From an uncultured Ulvibacter sp. (GTDB taxonomy: Bacteria > Bacteroidota > Bacteroidia > Flavobacteriales > Flavobacteriaceae), in NCBI GenBank assembly GCA_938041335.1, contig CALIAF010000049.1, positions 1 to 44,169 of the forward strand: a stretch of 44,169 nucleotides of DNA, written 5' to 3'. Every line of letters starts with the position of its first letter. Within the stretch, counting starts at the first letter, position 1. This document shows positions 1 through 6,469 of the stretch, piece by piece. The translations under genes were made by a program, and so were the position numbers. The notes beneath the pieces were generated by a model that did not search any database, had not been told where the DNA came from, and was given only the letters and a program-made list of their open reading frames with translations.

Positions 1-187
1 AGGGGAAAAATTTTGATTAAACCCACCAATTACCCCCTTTTTTAACTCATAATCATCAAGACCCTCCAAGATTACGTGATTATACGTATATGGGACTTAT
101 TTGTTTGTTGTAGCTTTACTTCACGCTAAAGTAGTTGATAATCAATTACATAGTTAATAACTAACTACAACCAAATAAATAGAAATC

Positions 188-1699
188 ATGAGTGATTCAA
201 TTACATCAAAAATTTTCAACGCCCTAGGAGGTAAAAACGGAGATTACTATGGAGAAACCTTTTTTCTAACCGAAAAAAACAAAGTAACTCAATTAGACAC
301 CCCTGGACTTTGGAACCATAATCCTACCGTAAACAATTATTGGTCAAAAAGCATCGATGATGAAAGCAATTTTTCGAAAAGCAATCTCAATTTACTTCAG
401 GCCATAGAAGATACCGTGGCTAACGCAGAGAACTACTTAGATATTACAACCCTTTGGCATACCAGTGGCCCGCACGGTGGTTTTCCATCCGGGACCTTTG
501 CCAATGCTCTTAGAAGAGGATTTAGAAGAATGGCAGCCACAGGTAAAAAGCCCAAAATCAGAATTATGGTTGGGCTACCCATTGGAGTTCTAGTATCCAC
601 CGGGGACATGAACAATTGGCTTAATAAATTAATACACATCGATTGGGACATCACCGTGTATATTGCGAATAACCACCCTCAAATTGTATCATGGAACCAT
701 TCTAAAATTGTAGCTGCCGATGGGAAGGTGGCCATCGTTGGCGGACATAATATGTGGCATGCATCTTATATGTCTTTTGCGCCCATACATGATATTTCGG
801 TAAAAATGGAAGGGGACGCCGTGATAGGGGCACACCAGTTTTGTAATAGAATATGGACCAAGCCTATGGATCCGCTAAAATGGTACAAGCACAAATACAA
901 ACGTAGTGACTGGCCTATCTTTTCTAATTTTCCAGATACGACTCCCGGGAATACCCGATCTTTATCTCTTGGACGGTTGGGAGCAGGAATAGCACCTTCT
1001 TTAACTATAAATTCGAATGCTAGCGTTTTTGGCAGAGTAACAGCGATACTAAATGCTAAAAAGGAAATACGAATATCCCAACAAGGCTTAGGATTCTTAT
1101 TAAATAATATCGGAAATTTTGATGTGCCCACCATGGCAGCATTGGCCAAAGCAATACATAACGGAGTTGCAGTTTTTATCGTTGTCTCTAATGATGGTGC
1201 CAAAGATGGTTCGGGTGCTGGTTATGCCGGATCGTCCATTTTCTATCAGTGTGGCGTACTTGCTGCATTTATCGAAAAGGAACTCACCGATGGATTTCCA
1301 CCGGCTAGCGATCCCGTTGCCTATATGAACTTACCAGAACATATTGTAGACGTAAATAAATACAAGTCAGGCGATAGTTTTAAATTTTCTAAAGCCACAT
1401 CAGACTTGTTTAGTAGTGCTGTGTATTTTGCCAGCCTCCGGTTTTCTGAGATAGGAGGTCCCTGGACCGATGGACATACCAAAAGAATCCCGGGCAACCA
1501 TGCCAAACTGTATATTATAGATGACACCAATTTCTACGTGGGATCAGATAATATGTACCGATCGGGTACCGACCACGGCCTGCAGGAGTTTGGATACCTT
1601 ATGGAAGGGCAGGTTGAAACCCAAAAGTTTATTTCAGATTACTGGGACAAACTTTGGATGTATTCAAAAATGCAGCGGCATACGTACATAAAAGAATAG
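188..1699 (+). CDS. Phospholipase D-like protein with two HKD motifs
   Basis: This 503-residue protein belongs to the phospholipase D superfamily, whose members hydrolyse or transfer phosphodiester bonds through a paired His-Lys-Asp active site. Both HKD motifs are visible: H171-x-K173 followed by D178 (HSKIVAAD), and H438-x-K440 followed by D445 (HAKLYIID). Each is followed by the usual small-residue stretch (GGHNMW and GSDNMY). No signal peptide is evident, so it may be cytoplasmic or exported by another route. The ATG at 188 fits the start of homology-like sequence, and an AT-rich leader precedes it. The substrate cannot be told from sequence; lipid, nucleic acid and toxin-like roles are all possible. 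The gene stands alone, with a secreted-protein remnant downstream in the same frame. Family assignment is firm and function is open. Confidence 0.85.
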   Translation: MSDSITSKIFNALGGKNGDYYGETFFLTEKNKVTQLDTPGLWNHNPTVNNYWSKSIDDESNFSKSNLNLLQAIEDTVANAENYLDITTLWHTSGPHGGFPSGTFANALRRGFRRMAATGKKPKIRIMVGLPIGVLVSTGDMNNWLNKLIHIDWDITVYIANNHPQIVSWNHSKIVAADGKVAIVGGHNMWHASYMSFAPIHDISVKMEGDAVIGAHQFCNRIWTKPMDPLKWYKHKYKRSDWPIFSNFPDTTPGNTRSLSLGRLGAGIAPSLTINSNASVFGRVTAILNAKKEIRISQQGLGFLLNNIGNFDVPTMAALAKAIHNGVAVFIVVSNDGAKDGSGAGYAGSSIFYQCGVLAAFIEKELTDGFPPASDPVAYMNLPEHIVDVNKYKSGDSFKFSKATSDLFSSAVYFASLRFSEIGGPWTDGHTKRIPGNHAKLYIIDDTNFYVGSDNMYRSGTDHGLQEFGYLMEGQVETQKFISDYWDKLWMYSKMQRHTYIKE

Positions 1700-1711
1700 A
1701 TTTTTATACAT

Positions 1712-1864
1712 TTAGAAGAACTAGCATCGCCTAAAGAAATCGCTTTTTTTCTATTATTACTTTTCACACTCTCAGAAAACTTTGGGCAAGATCCAGAGGT
1801 TTTTGAGAGTGATTGGTATTTGGAAAAATTAATTATTGATGCAGAAGAAATCATTCCCCGCTAG
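1712..1864 (+). pseudogene. Remnant of a secreted protein N-terminus
   Basis: The frame from 1712 to the TAG at 1862-1864 reads like the beginning of a flavobacterial exported protein: a hydrophobic segment (FFLLLLFTLSENFGQ) resembling a signal peptide cut after FGQ, then DPEVFESDWYLEKLIID, which resembles the start of a mature domain I associate with secreted flavobacterial proteins. There is no ATG, GTG or TTG start in this frame after the stop of the phospholipase D gene, and the frame ends abruptly at a GC-rich palindrome. It lies in the same frame as the upstream gene, separated by that gene's TAG. I read it as a decayed fragment rather than a working gene. Family resemblance is from memory only. 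Confidence 0.45.
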
Positions 1865-1869
1865 CGGGG
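1856..1869. repeat. GC-rich perfect palindrome
   Basis: CCCCGCTAGCGGGG is a perfect 14-bp palindrome in otherwise AT-rich sequence, located exactly where the upstream secreted-protein remnant ends. It resembles the short dispersed palindromes common in flavobacterial genomes, like the one at 23107-23124. Confidence 0.5.
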
Positions 1870-1888
1870 GAAAATGATGTAGCTAATT

Positions 1889-1947
1889 TGACCATTATAT
1901 TGGTCATGTAGGCTTCTAAATACTATGTTTGACCATTATAATGGTCA
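1889..1947. promoter_or_regulatory. Pair of 18-bp palindromes, TGACCATTATAATGGTCA type
   Basis: TGACCATTATAATGGTCA at 1930-1947 is a perfect palindrome. A near-identical copy (one base different) lies at 1889-1906, 41 bp upstream. Both are preceded by TT and sit just past the 3' end of the Lrp-family gene. Two equal sites about four helical turns apart suggest a dimeric DNA-binding protein. They could also act as weak hairpins ending transcription from either side. No partner regulator can be named. Confidence 0.4.
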
Positions 1948-1959
1948 TTATTTAAAGAA

Positions 1960-2370
1960 TTACACCTCTAAAATAATACTTGTTTTAGAAGATCCATAGA
2001 CGTAGATGTTTTCAAGAAAGGACACCAAATGTTTATTGTTTTTAAAATAGCCTAAAATAGATAAGCAATGGTCCCCCGTAATCCGATCACAACTTTGTAC
2101 TTCTGGCATGGCGCGTAATTTTTCTTGAGCGTCCGCAGTTGCTTTGGGTCCTTGTGTCATGATTAAGGTGATATAGGCTTTGGTCTCAATGCCTAATTTT
2201 TCATGATTCACTTTTAAAGCATAGCCTTCTATAATGCCTTCATCTTCCATATGTCGTACACGCTTGCCTATGGCAGGGGCAGACAAGCCCACTTCTTTCC
2301 CGATCGTCGCGAAGCTTTCTCTGGCGTTATTTTGTAGCATTTCAAGTATCTTTTTATCTAAGGCGTCCAT
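1960..2370 (-). CDS. Lrp/AsnC family transcriptional regulator
   Basis: This 136-residue protein has the two-domain plan of the Lrp/AsnC family. An N-terminal winged helix-turn-helix (residues 2-60, LDKKILEMLQNNARESFATIGKEVGLS then a recognition helix) is followed by an effector-binding RAM domain (from about residue 66, ETKAYITLIM onward). Such regulators sense amino acids or related metabolites and often control the neighbouring divergent gene plus themselves. Here the divergent unit is a small membrane protein with a GNAT acetyltransferase, and the 120-bp gap carries an 11-bp inverted repeat. A -7 box (TAAATTTG on the minus strand, 2378-2385) lies so close to the ATG that the mRNA may be nearly leaderless. 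Family assignment is firm; ligand and targets are inferred. Confidence 0.93.
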   Translation of the reverse strand: MDALDKKILEMLQNNARESFATIGKEVGLSAPAIGKRVRHMEDEGIIEGYALKVNHEKLGIETKAYITLIMTQGPKATADAQEKLRAMPEVQSCDRITGDHCLSILGYFKNNKHLVSFLENIYVYGSSKTSIILEV

Positions 2371-2402
2371 TTGTAATCAAATTTATATTAGTAATAATAT
2401 GA

Positions 2403-2442
2403 TATAATCGAATGTAAATATAGTTATATAAATTCGATTATA
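2403..2442. promoter_or_regulatory. Divergent operator: 11-bp inverted repeat between lrp-type gene and GNAT operon
   Basis: TATAATCGAAT (2403-2413) and ATTCGATTATA (2432-2442) form a perfect 11-bp inverted repeat with an 18-bp spacer. The left arm lies where the -33 element of the minus-strand regulator promoter should be (its -7 box is 2378-2385). The right arm lies just at the -33 position for the plus-strand operon (-7 box TATATTTG at 2467-2474). This fits an operator through which the regulator controls both itself and the divergent operon. Confidence 0.6.
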
Positions 2443-2466
2443 AAGCAAAAGTGAAGTGTTGCTTTC

Positions 2467-2474
2467 TATATTTG
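2467..2474 (+). promoter_or_regulatory. -7 promoter box of the small membrane protein/GNAT operon
   Basis: TATATTTG matches the Bacteroidota -7 consensus TAnnTTTG and lies 17 bp before the ATG at 2491. No convincing -33 TTG is present, which may mean activation or repression through the adjacent inverted repeat. Confidence 0.5.
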
Positions 2475-2490
2475 TAGTGTATTGTATTCT

Positions 2491-2664
2491 ATGTCTGCAA
2501 AAGGGGAATATAAGCTACGCTACATTTCACTCATTGCCAACGCCATTTGCATTGTATATGGCCTATTCATTAGCGCGGCTCCCATCATTGTGGGATGCAC
2601 GATTGCTGTATTTTTGCATGGGTATGATCTAAGACGTTTAAAAATTAAAAAAGCAATCCAATGA
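2491..2664 (+). CDS. Small two-helix membrane protein, YgjV/SemiSWEET-like
   Basis: This 57-residue protein has a charged start (MSAKGEYKLR) and two hydrophobic helices, roughly residues 11-28 and 30-46, ending in a basic tail (RRLKIKK). The pattern LRYISLIAN..CIVYGLF...PIIVGC..AVFLHGY resembles half of the inner membrane YgjV-type or SemiSWEET-type proteins, so it could be a small member or a truncated one. I prefer the ATG at 2491 to a TTG nine bases earlier. Its stop overlaps the next start (ATGA at 2661-2664), so it is translationally coupled to the acetyltransferase and shares the operator at 2403-2442. Function is unknown; a small-molecule export role next to an Lrp regulator would fit but is inference. 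Confidence 0.65.
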   Translation: MSAKGEYKLRYISLIANAICIVYGLFISAAPIIVGCTIAVFLHGYDLRRLKIKKAIQ

Positions 2665-3179
2665 TTAAAATAAGAAAAGCGACCCCAACAGATACAGTGG
2701 TATTGGCACATTTAGCCGACGTCACTTGGGTAGTGTCTCATGGGCATTATATAGAAGATAAAAACGATGTATTGCAATACCGAGAGGCTAGTTTTTCGGT
2801 GTCTAAAACGAGACAAGAAATTGACAAGCCCAAGAACATTTTCTATATCATTTATGTAGATGATGTACCAGCGGGTTATGCAAAAATAGTGCTGAATGAA
2901 AACCAGGAAAGTGTTGCTTCTCAAAACAGTTGCCGCCTAGAACGTATCTATATTCAAAACGAATTTATACCCTTAAAAATAGGACAACAATTGCTTACTT
3001 ATGTTGAAGAAAAAGCGAAAGCATTGCAATTTGATGCGATGTGGCTTACGGTGTATATATTAAACACAAGAGCCATTCGTTTCTATGAGCGAAATGCGTT
3101 TAAAAACGTGGGAGCCGTACGTTTTAATGTCAGCGGAAAGGAATATGAAAATATAGTGTTCTCAAAAGAGATAGTCTAG
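2661..3179 (+). CDS. GNAT family N-acetyltransferase
   Basis: This 172-residue protein follows the GNAT fold, which transfers an acetyl group from acetyl-CoA to an amine. It starts with the usual IRKATPTD strand-helix. The acetyl-CoA region is at residues 92-115 (LERIYIQNEFIPLKIGQQLL, a variant of the Q/R-x-x-G-x-G/A loop). It ends with the NTRAIRFYERNAFKNVG stretch typical of motif B. The substrate cannot be deduced. Its ATG overlaps the stop of the small membrane protein, so the two are made together. The divergent Lrp/AsnC gene suggests control by an amino acid or polyamine-like signal, which is inference. Family call is firm. Confidence 0.9.
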   Translation: MIKIRKATPTDTVVLAHLADVTWVVSHGHYIEDKNDVLQYREASFSVSKTRQEIDKPKNIFYIIYVDDVPAGYAKIVLNENQESVASQNSCRLERIYIQNEFIPLKIGQQLLTYVEEKAKALQFDAMWLTVYILNTRAIRFYERNAFKNVGAVRFNVSGKEYENIVFSKEIV

Positions 3180-3254
3180 GTGAGGCAAAGCTAAATCATC
3201 ATATGTTGACTGCGGTTGCATACCAAGGGCTTTTCAGAAATAAAGAAATTTATG

Positions 3255-3289
3255 GTCTTTCTCTTAAAATGTGTATCTTTTAGTCGCAA
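3255..3289 (+). promoter_or_regulatory. Promoter-region repeat, copy A
   Basis: The stretch containing TAAAATGTGTATCTTTTAGT is almost the same as one at 6719-6752 upstream of another gene. TATCTTTT resembles the TAnnTTTG -7 box. Both copies are on the same strand ahead of a gene (63 bp upstream here), so I read it as a shared promoter. Confidence 0.45.
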
Positions 3290-3308
3290 TGTTTCATCGT
3301 CTAGAACG

Positions 3309-3374
3309 ATGGAAGACATTGAAAAATTAGACCAAACAGAAAACGAACAAGATGAGAAAATTACATATTTTTAA
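3309..3374 (+). other. Possible 21-codon leader ORF overlapping the SH3 lipoprotein start
   Basis: An ATG at 3309 opens a 21-codon frame (MEDIEKLDQTENEQDEKITYF) ending with TAA at 3372-3374, 20 bases past the ATG of the lipoprotein gene at 3352. The ATG lies in the right arm of a small hairpin (CATCGT 3295-3300, ACGATG 3306-3311). It could be a leader peptide or chance. Confidence 0.25.
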
Positions 3375-4209
3375 GTGGCCAAAATACTTGGGATTTCTTC
3401 TTGCCATCGTACTAACTGCCTCTTGTAACCTTGAAACAAAAAAGGCAGAAGTTGCAACTTCAAATTCCAGTGATGAAAAAGTAGCGCAGGTTGAAGTGGA
3501 GGATGTAGAAGTGTTGGATTCAAAAGATACTAAATCTAGCCAGCCCCTGAGCAATCTTAAAACTAAAGATTTGATTTACGCTTGGGTGGACCAACTAAAT
3601 GTACGTGATAATCCCAGTATAAAAGGGAATGTGATCGCTTCCATAGATAGAGATGCTGCTGTAGCCTTTACAGGAATTAAGTCCGGTGATGTTGAAACCA
3701 TTGTACTAAGAGGGGTAGCCTATGAAGATCTCTGGTATAAAATAGTAACTGCAGATGGTCAAGAAGGTTGGGTTTTTGGAGGAGCAATCAAAAGAAAAGA
3801 GGAGTCAAAAGGCAATACTTCGATTACAGCTATCAAATTTTCATTTCCACATTTTGGTGATTTTGATCTATCTACTTGGAAAAAATTGGAAACAAAAACA
3901 GAAAATGATGTAGTAGATTATGTAATCAGTACCTACCAAAAAGGGGAGCGATTCTTAGAAATAACTTCTTCTGATATGGGCGAAACGCATTACGGCTACG
4001 TATATAAACTTAAGGATAAGGAGGGCAAAATTATAAAGGAAAGAAATTTTAGGTTTCAAGGGGATGGGAAAGTGCTGGAAGAAAAAGTAAGGGATTACAC
4101 CACTAAAACAGCATACACACGAAATCAAACCTTAAAAAAACATTGGTACCAACTCAATGCTAAACCCTTGATGGTGAATGGAGATTGGACAAAGAGCGTT
4201 TTTGAGTAG
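3352..4209 (+). CDS. SH3-domain lipoprotein
   Basis: This 285-residue protein starts with a basic-hydrophobic signal sequence and a lipobox ending at C25 (LTASC), so it should be anchored in a membrane facing the periplasm or outside. An acidic, Ser/Glu-rich linker follows. Residues about 73-145 form a bacterial SH3 domain: AWVDQLNVRDNPSIKGNVIASI then WYKIVTADGQEGWVFGGAI, the usual RDxPSxxxxV and GWV signatures. Such domains often bind peptidoglycan or other envelope partners. The C-terminal part (150-285) has the feel of a beta-rich domain but I do not recognise it. A short leader ORF overlaps the start. Lipoprotein and SH3 calls are firm; the role is unknown. Confidence 0.85.
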   Translation: MRKLHIFKWPKYLGFLLAIVLTASCNLETKKAEVATSNSSDEKVAQVEVEDVEVLDSKDTKSSQPLSNLKTKDLIYAWVDQLNVRDNPSIKGNVIASIDRDAAVAFTGIKSGDVETIVLRGVAYEDLWYKIVTADGQEGWVFGGAIKRKEESKGNTSITAIKFSFPHFGDFDLSTWKKLETKTENDVVDYVISTYQKGERFLEITSSDMGETHYGYVYKLKDKEGKIIKERNFRFQGDGKVLEEKVRDYTTKTAYTRNQTLKKHWYQLNAKPLMVNGDWTKSVFE

Positions 4210-4229
4210 CTTTTATACGTACTGTTTTA

Positions 4230-4387
4230 ATTGCCGAAAACCATACCCCCAGCCCTAAAGGGTGGGTTTTCTAATTTGTTCTTGTATGAAAAATTTATCT
4301 GAAACTATTGAAATTATTATTGAACGATTACGCGCGGACATCCCTTTAGGGATTGAGGGACAGCGCAGAGGCAAAACCACTAACTAA
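4230..4387 (+). repeat. DUF559-associated repeat, copy 1
   Basis: The unit begins ATTGCCGAAAACC and contains a hairpin CCCAGCCCTAAAGGGTGGG followed by TTTT (4248-4270). It then reads as a DUF559 C-terminus from ATG 4286 (MKNLSETIEIIIERLRADIP, then LGIEGQRRGK) to TAA 4385-4387. About 47 bp (4288-4334) are identical to the 3' end of the intact DUF559 gene. The stop overlaps the next ATG as TAATG. A second small stem, ATCCC/GGGAT, lies near 4340-4353. Confidence 0.8.
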
Positions 4388-4557
4388 TGATAAAGTACTT
4401 TCGAAAAGTTAGACAAAATTCGCTTTCAGAAGGTAAAACAGGTAAGCCTGTCTTGCCGGTAGGTAAGTACTTTAAATATACTATTGGTGAAATTGTGTAT
4501 ATGGTTATTCTTATTGCCGAAAACCATACCCCCAGCCTTAGAGGGTGGGTTTTCTAA
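4387..4557 (+). pseudogene. Truncated DUF6090-like protein start
   Basis: The 56-codon frame begins MIKYFRKVRQNSLSEGKTGK and continues PVLPVGKYFKYTIGEIVYMV. This resembles the start of the flavobacterial DUF6090-type membrane proteins (MIKFFRKIRQ, then KYFKYAIGEIVLVVIGI). After GEIV the frame runs straight into repeat copy 2 and stops at TAA 4555-4557, losing the membrane helix and the rest of the protein. A seven-residue insertion (GKPVLPV) carries a palindromic sequence. Its ATG overlaps the stop of the preceding DUF559 fragment. It is a remnant; family assignment is from memory of the N-terminal motif. Confidence 0.6.
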
Positions 4558-4664
4558 TTTGTTCTTGTATGAAAAATTTATCTGAAACTATTAATGAACA
4601 CTTGTGCGCGGACATCCCTTTAGGGATTGAGGGACAGCGCAGAGGCAAACTCGTTAATCAATGA
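4513..4664 (+). repeat. DUF559-associated repeat, copy 2
   Basis: It has the same layout as copy 1: ATTGCCGAAAACC, the CCCAGCC(C/T)T...AGGGTGGGTTTT hairpin, and then a DUF559 C-terminal fragment from ATG 4569 to TGA 4662-4664 with a 9-bp in-frame deletion. The final TGA overlaps the ATG of the intact DUF559 gene (ATGA, 4661-4664). Confidence 0.8.
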
Positions 4665-5056
4665 AAAAAGACGCTCTTAAAATATCGGGAATGCATGATG
4701 GTGCTACACCAATTGTATTTAGAAATGCCGCAAAGCTTCGTGAAAATATGACTGAACCTGAAAAGCTACTTTGGGAGTTTCTTAAAACTAAACCAATAGG
4801 GTTCAAATTTAGGAGACAACATCCCATAGCTGGATATGTTTTAGATTTTTATTGCCATAAACTTAGATTATCTATTGAAGTAGATGGAGCGTATCATCTT
4901 AAAAAAGAACAGCTAGAAAAAGATAAAGAAAGGACATCTTACCTTGTTAATCTGGGAATAGAAGAAATAAGATTTACAAATAATAACGTTTTGAAAAATT
5001 TATCTGAAACTATTGAAATTATTATTGAACGATTACGCGAGGATATGCCCCTTTAG
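4661..5056 (+). CDS. DUF559 endonuclease-domain protein (Vsr-like fold)
   Basis: This 131-residue protein belongs to the DUF559 family, which shares the restriction-endonuclease-like fold of very-short-patch repair nucleases. The family core is present: LRENMTEPEKLLWEFLKTK (27-45), GFKFRRQHPIAGYVLDFYC (47-65), and LSIEVDGAYH (70-79). D62, E73 and D75 are likely metal-binding residues, and a C-terminal helical part follows. Length is normal for the family. DNA cleavage activity is not established for most members. The start codon overlaps the end of repeat copy 2, and the last ~50 bp of the gene are duplicated in repeat copies 1-3, so the gene sits inside its own debris. It ends slightly earlier than the frame preserved in the repeats. 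It may behave as a selfish or mobile small gene; that is inference. Confidence 0.85.
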   Translation: MKKDALKISGMHDGATPIVFRNAAKLRENMTEPEKLLWEFLKTKPIGFKFRRQHPIAGYVLDFYCHKLRLSIEVDGAYHLKKEQLEKDKERTSYLVNLGIEEIRFTNNNVLKNLSETIEIIIERLREDMPL

Positions 5057-5217
5057 CGTTAGTATCCACTAGTGCTGTTCAAAAGCCAAAAAAATGAAGC
5101 AGCATACCTTGTGCAACTTTATGTATTGTACTGTTAATTATATACTTGTGGTTAGTATTGGGATAAAAAATAGAAATAACGTCTTGGTACAATCAAGGAT
5201 ATAAACATAATATTCGT

Positions 5218-5225
5218 TATTTTTG
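5218..5225 (+). promoter_or_regulatory. -7 promoter box of the heavy-metal lipoprotein
   Basis: TATTTTTG fits TAnnTTTG and lies 33 bp before the ATG at 5259. The spacing to any upstream TTG is not convincing. Confidence 0.4.
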
Positions 5226-5258
5226 AAATTGATTAACACCATTTAATATTATTAAAAA

Positions 5259-5828
5259 ATGAAAACATTTAAGCACCTATTAATATTAGCCATAGTAACT
5301 ATTTTTGCAGTTAGTTGTAAAAACGACAGCACTCCAGCACTAAAGACTACTTCAAATACAGAAGTAACTATAACTGAAGAAGTAGCTAAATTAGATCCAA
5401 ATGCTACCTATGCAAAAGCCGAATTTAAAATTGAAGGGATGACCTGTGCCATGGGTTGCGCAAAAACTATCGAGAAAAAGATGGCTAACATGGAAGGTGT
5501 AAAGTCTGCAACGGTAGATTTTGGCAAGGAATTAGCCATGGTCGAATATGACGAAGCTAAGGTAACTCCAGAAGGTTTAGAAAGTATTGTAACGGGTGTG
5601 GCAGACAGCTACAAGGTAAAAGACATGCAAACTGTTACGGCTTTTTCTAAAGACAAAAAAGAATGTACAATGAAGTGTAAAGCGGATTGTACTAAAGAAA
5701 ACTGTGCAGATTGCAGTGCCAAAACTGCCGAGTGTAAAATGAAATGTGCACACAAGGCTGAAACTGAAAAAATGGCTTGTGCTAAAGACTGTAAAAAAGC
5801 ATGTTGTACAGAAGCTAAAAAGGCATAA
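5259..5828 (+). CDS. Lipoprotein with heavy-metal-associated domain and Cys-rich tail
   Basis: The 189-residue protein has a signal sequence with lipobox Cys at C20 (FAVSC). It then has a heavy-metal-associated domain (about residues 52-120: AEFKIEGMTCAMGCAKTIEKK, then GVKSATVDFGKELAMVEYDE) of the kind that binds copper or similar ions. The metal loop is C63-A-M-G-C67, a CxxxC rather than the classic CxxC. The last 55 residues hold eleven cysteines (136, 140, 144, 149, 152, 159, 163, 174, 178, 182, 183) among many lysines, which resembles a metallothionein-like tail. It should sit in the envelope and bind soft metals. A factor-independent terminator follows at 5907-5934. The HMA and lipoprotein calls are firm; the storage or sensing role is inference. 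Confidence 0.85.
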   Translation: MKTFKHLLILAIVTIFAVSCKNDSTPALKTTSNTEVTITEEVAKLDPNATYAKAEFKIEGMTCAMGCAKTIEKKMANMEGVKSATVDFGKELAMVEYDEAKVTPEGLESIVTGVADSYKVKDMQTVTAFSKDKKECTMKCKADCTKENCADCSAKTAECKMKCAHKAETEKMACAKDCKKACCTEAKKA

Positions 5829-5906
5829 TTCGCATTACAGCGATAACTAGTTTCTGCTACATAGTTTTTATAATAAAACCTAGCACATAAAAAAATAGCA
5901 GTATTA

Positions 5907-5934
5907 GCGCAAGCCATTAGGTTTGCGCTTTTTT
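5907..5934 (+). terminator. Terminator after the heavy-metal lipoprotein
   Basis: GCGCAAGCC / GGTTTGCGC forms a 9-bp stem with one G-U pair and an ATTA loop, followed by six T. Confidence 0.85.
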
Positions 5935-6011
5935 ATTACCTTTAAGCTACTAAAAGAATCGTGTTTGCCATCTGCTAATTTCACGATAGCATCCATTAAT
6001 CCAAAAATACT

Positions 6012-6389
6012 ATGGTAGTAACCGCCGAAAAAAATGAAAAAGTTTCCAAGATGATATTTGCATCTATTTATCCGCTCTACTTAAATAGGTTGGTAAAGAA
6101 TGGCAAAACTCAAGAAGAACTTAATCAAGTGCTCGAATGGTTCACTGGATTTGATGAAAAGAAACTGCAAGCGCTTATAGAAGAGAAGGTAAACTTTGAA
6201 ACCTTTTTTAATAGAGCAGCCTTACATCCCAATGCACACCTTATTAAAGGCGTAGTTTGTGGATATCGAATAGAAGAAATAGCGGATGAATTTGAAGTGT
6301 ATAAACAATGTAGACAAATGGAAAAGCTCATTGACGAATTAGCGAAAGGGCGTAAAATGGAGAAAATTTTACGAAAAGAAAAGAAATAG
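6012..6389 (+). CDS. DUF2200 family protein
   Basis: The 125-residue protein matches the DUF2200 pattern: KMIFASIYPLYLNRLVKNGKTQEELNQVLEWFTGF near the N-terminus and VNFETFFNRAALHPNAHLIKGVVCGYRIEEI in the middle, ending in a charged helix (MEKLIDELAKGRKMEKIL). It is a small soluble cytoplasmic protein whose biochemical function is not known. It stands between a terminator upstream and a 9-bp hairpin downstream, so it is probably its own transcription unit. Family call is confident. Confidence 0.85.
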   Translation: MVVTAEKNEKVSKMIFASIYPLYLNRLVKNGKTQEELNQVLEWFTGFDEKKLQALIEEKVNFETFFNRAALHPNAHLIKGVVCGYRIEEIADEFEVYKQCRQMEKLIDELAKGRKMEKILRKEKK

Positions 6390-6418
6390 ATTAGACGCTC
6401 TTATATCTTAGTCATAAA

Positions 6419-6445
6419 AGACTTATCTTTTTAGTTGATAAGTCT
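6419..6445 (+). terminator. Hairpin after DUF2200 gene
   Basis: AGACTTATC (6419-6427) pairs perfectly with GATAAGTCT (6437-6445). There is no long T-run after it on the plus strand, so termination is only likely. Confidence 0.45.
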
Positions 6446-6469
6446 CATTTACAGGTCATTGTGATTCTT

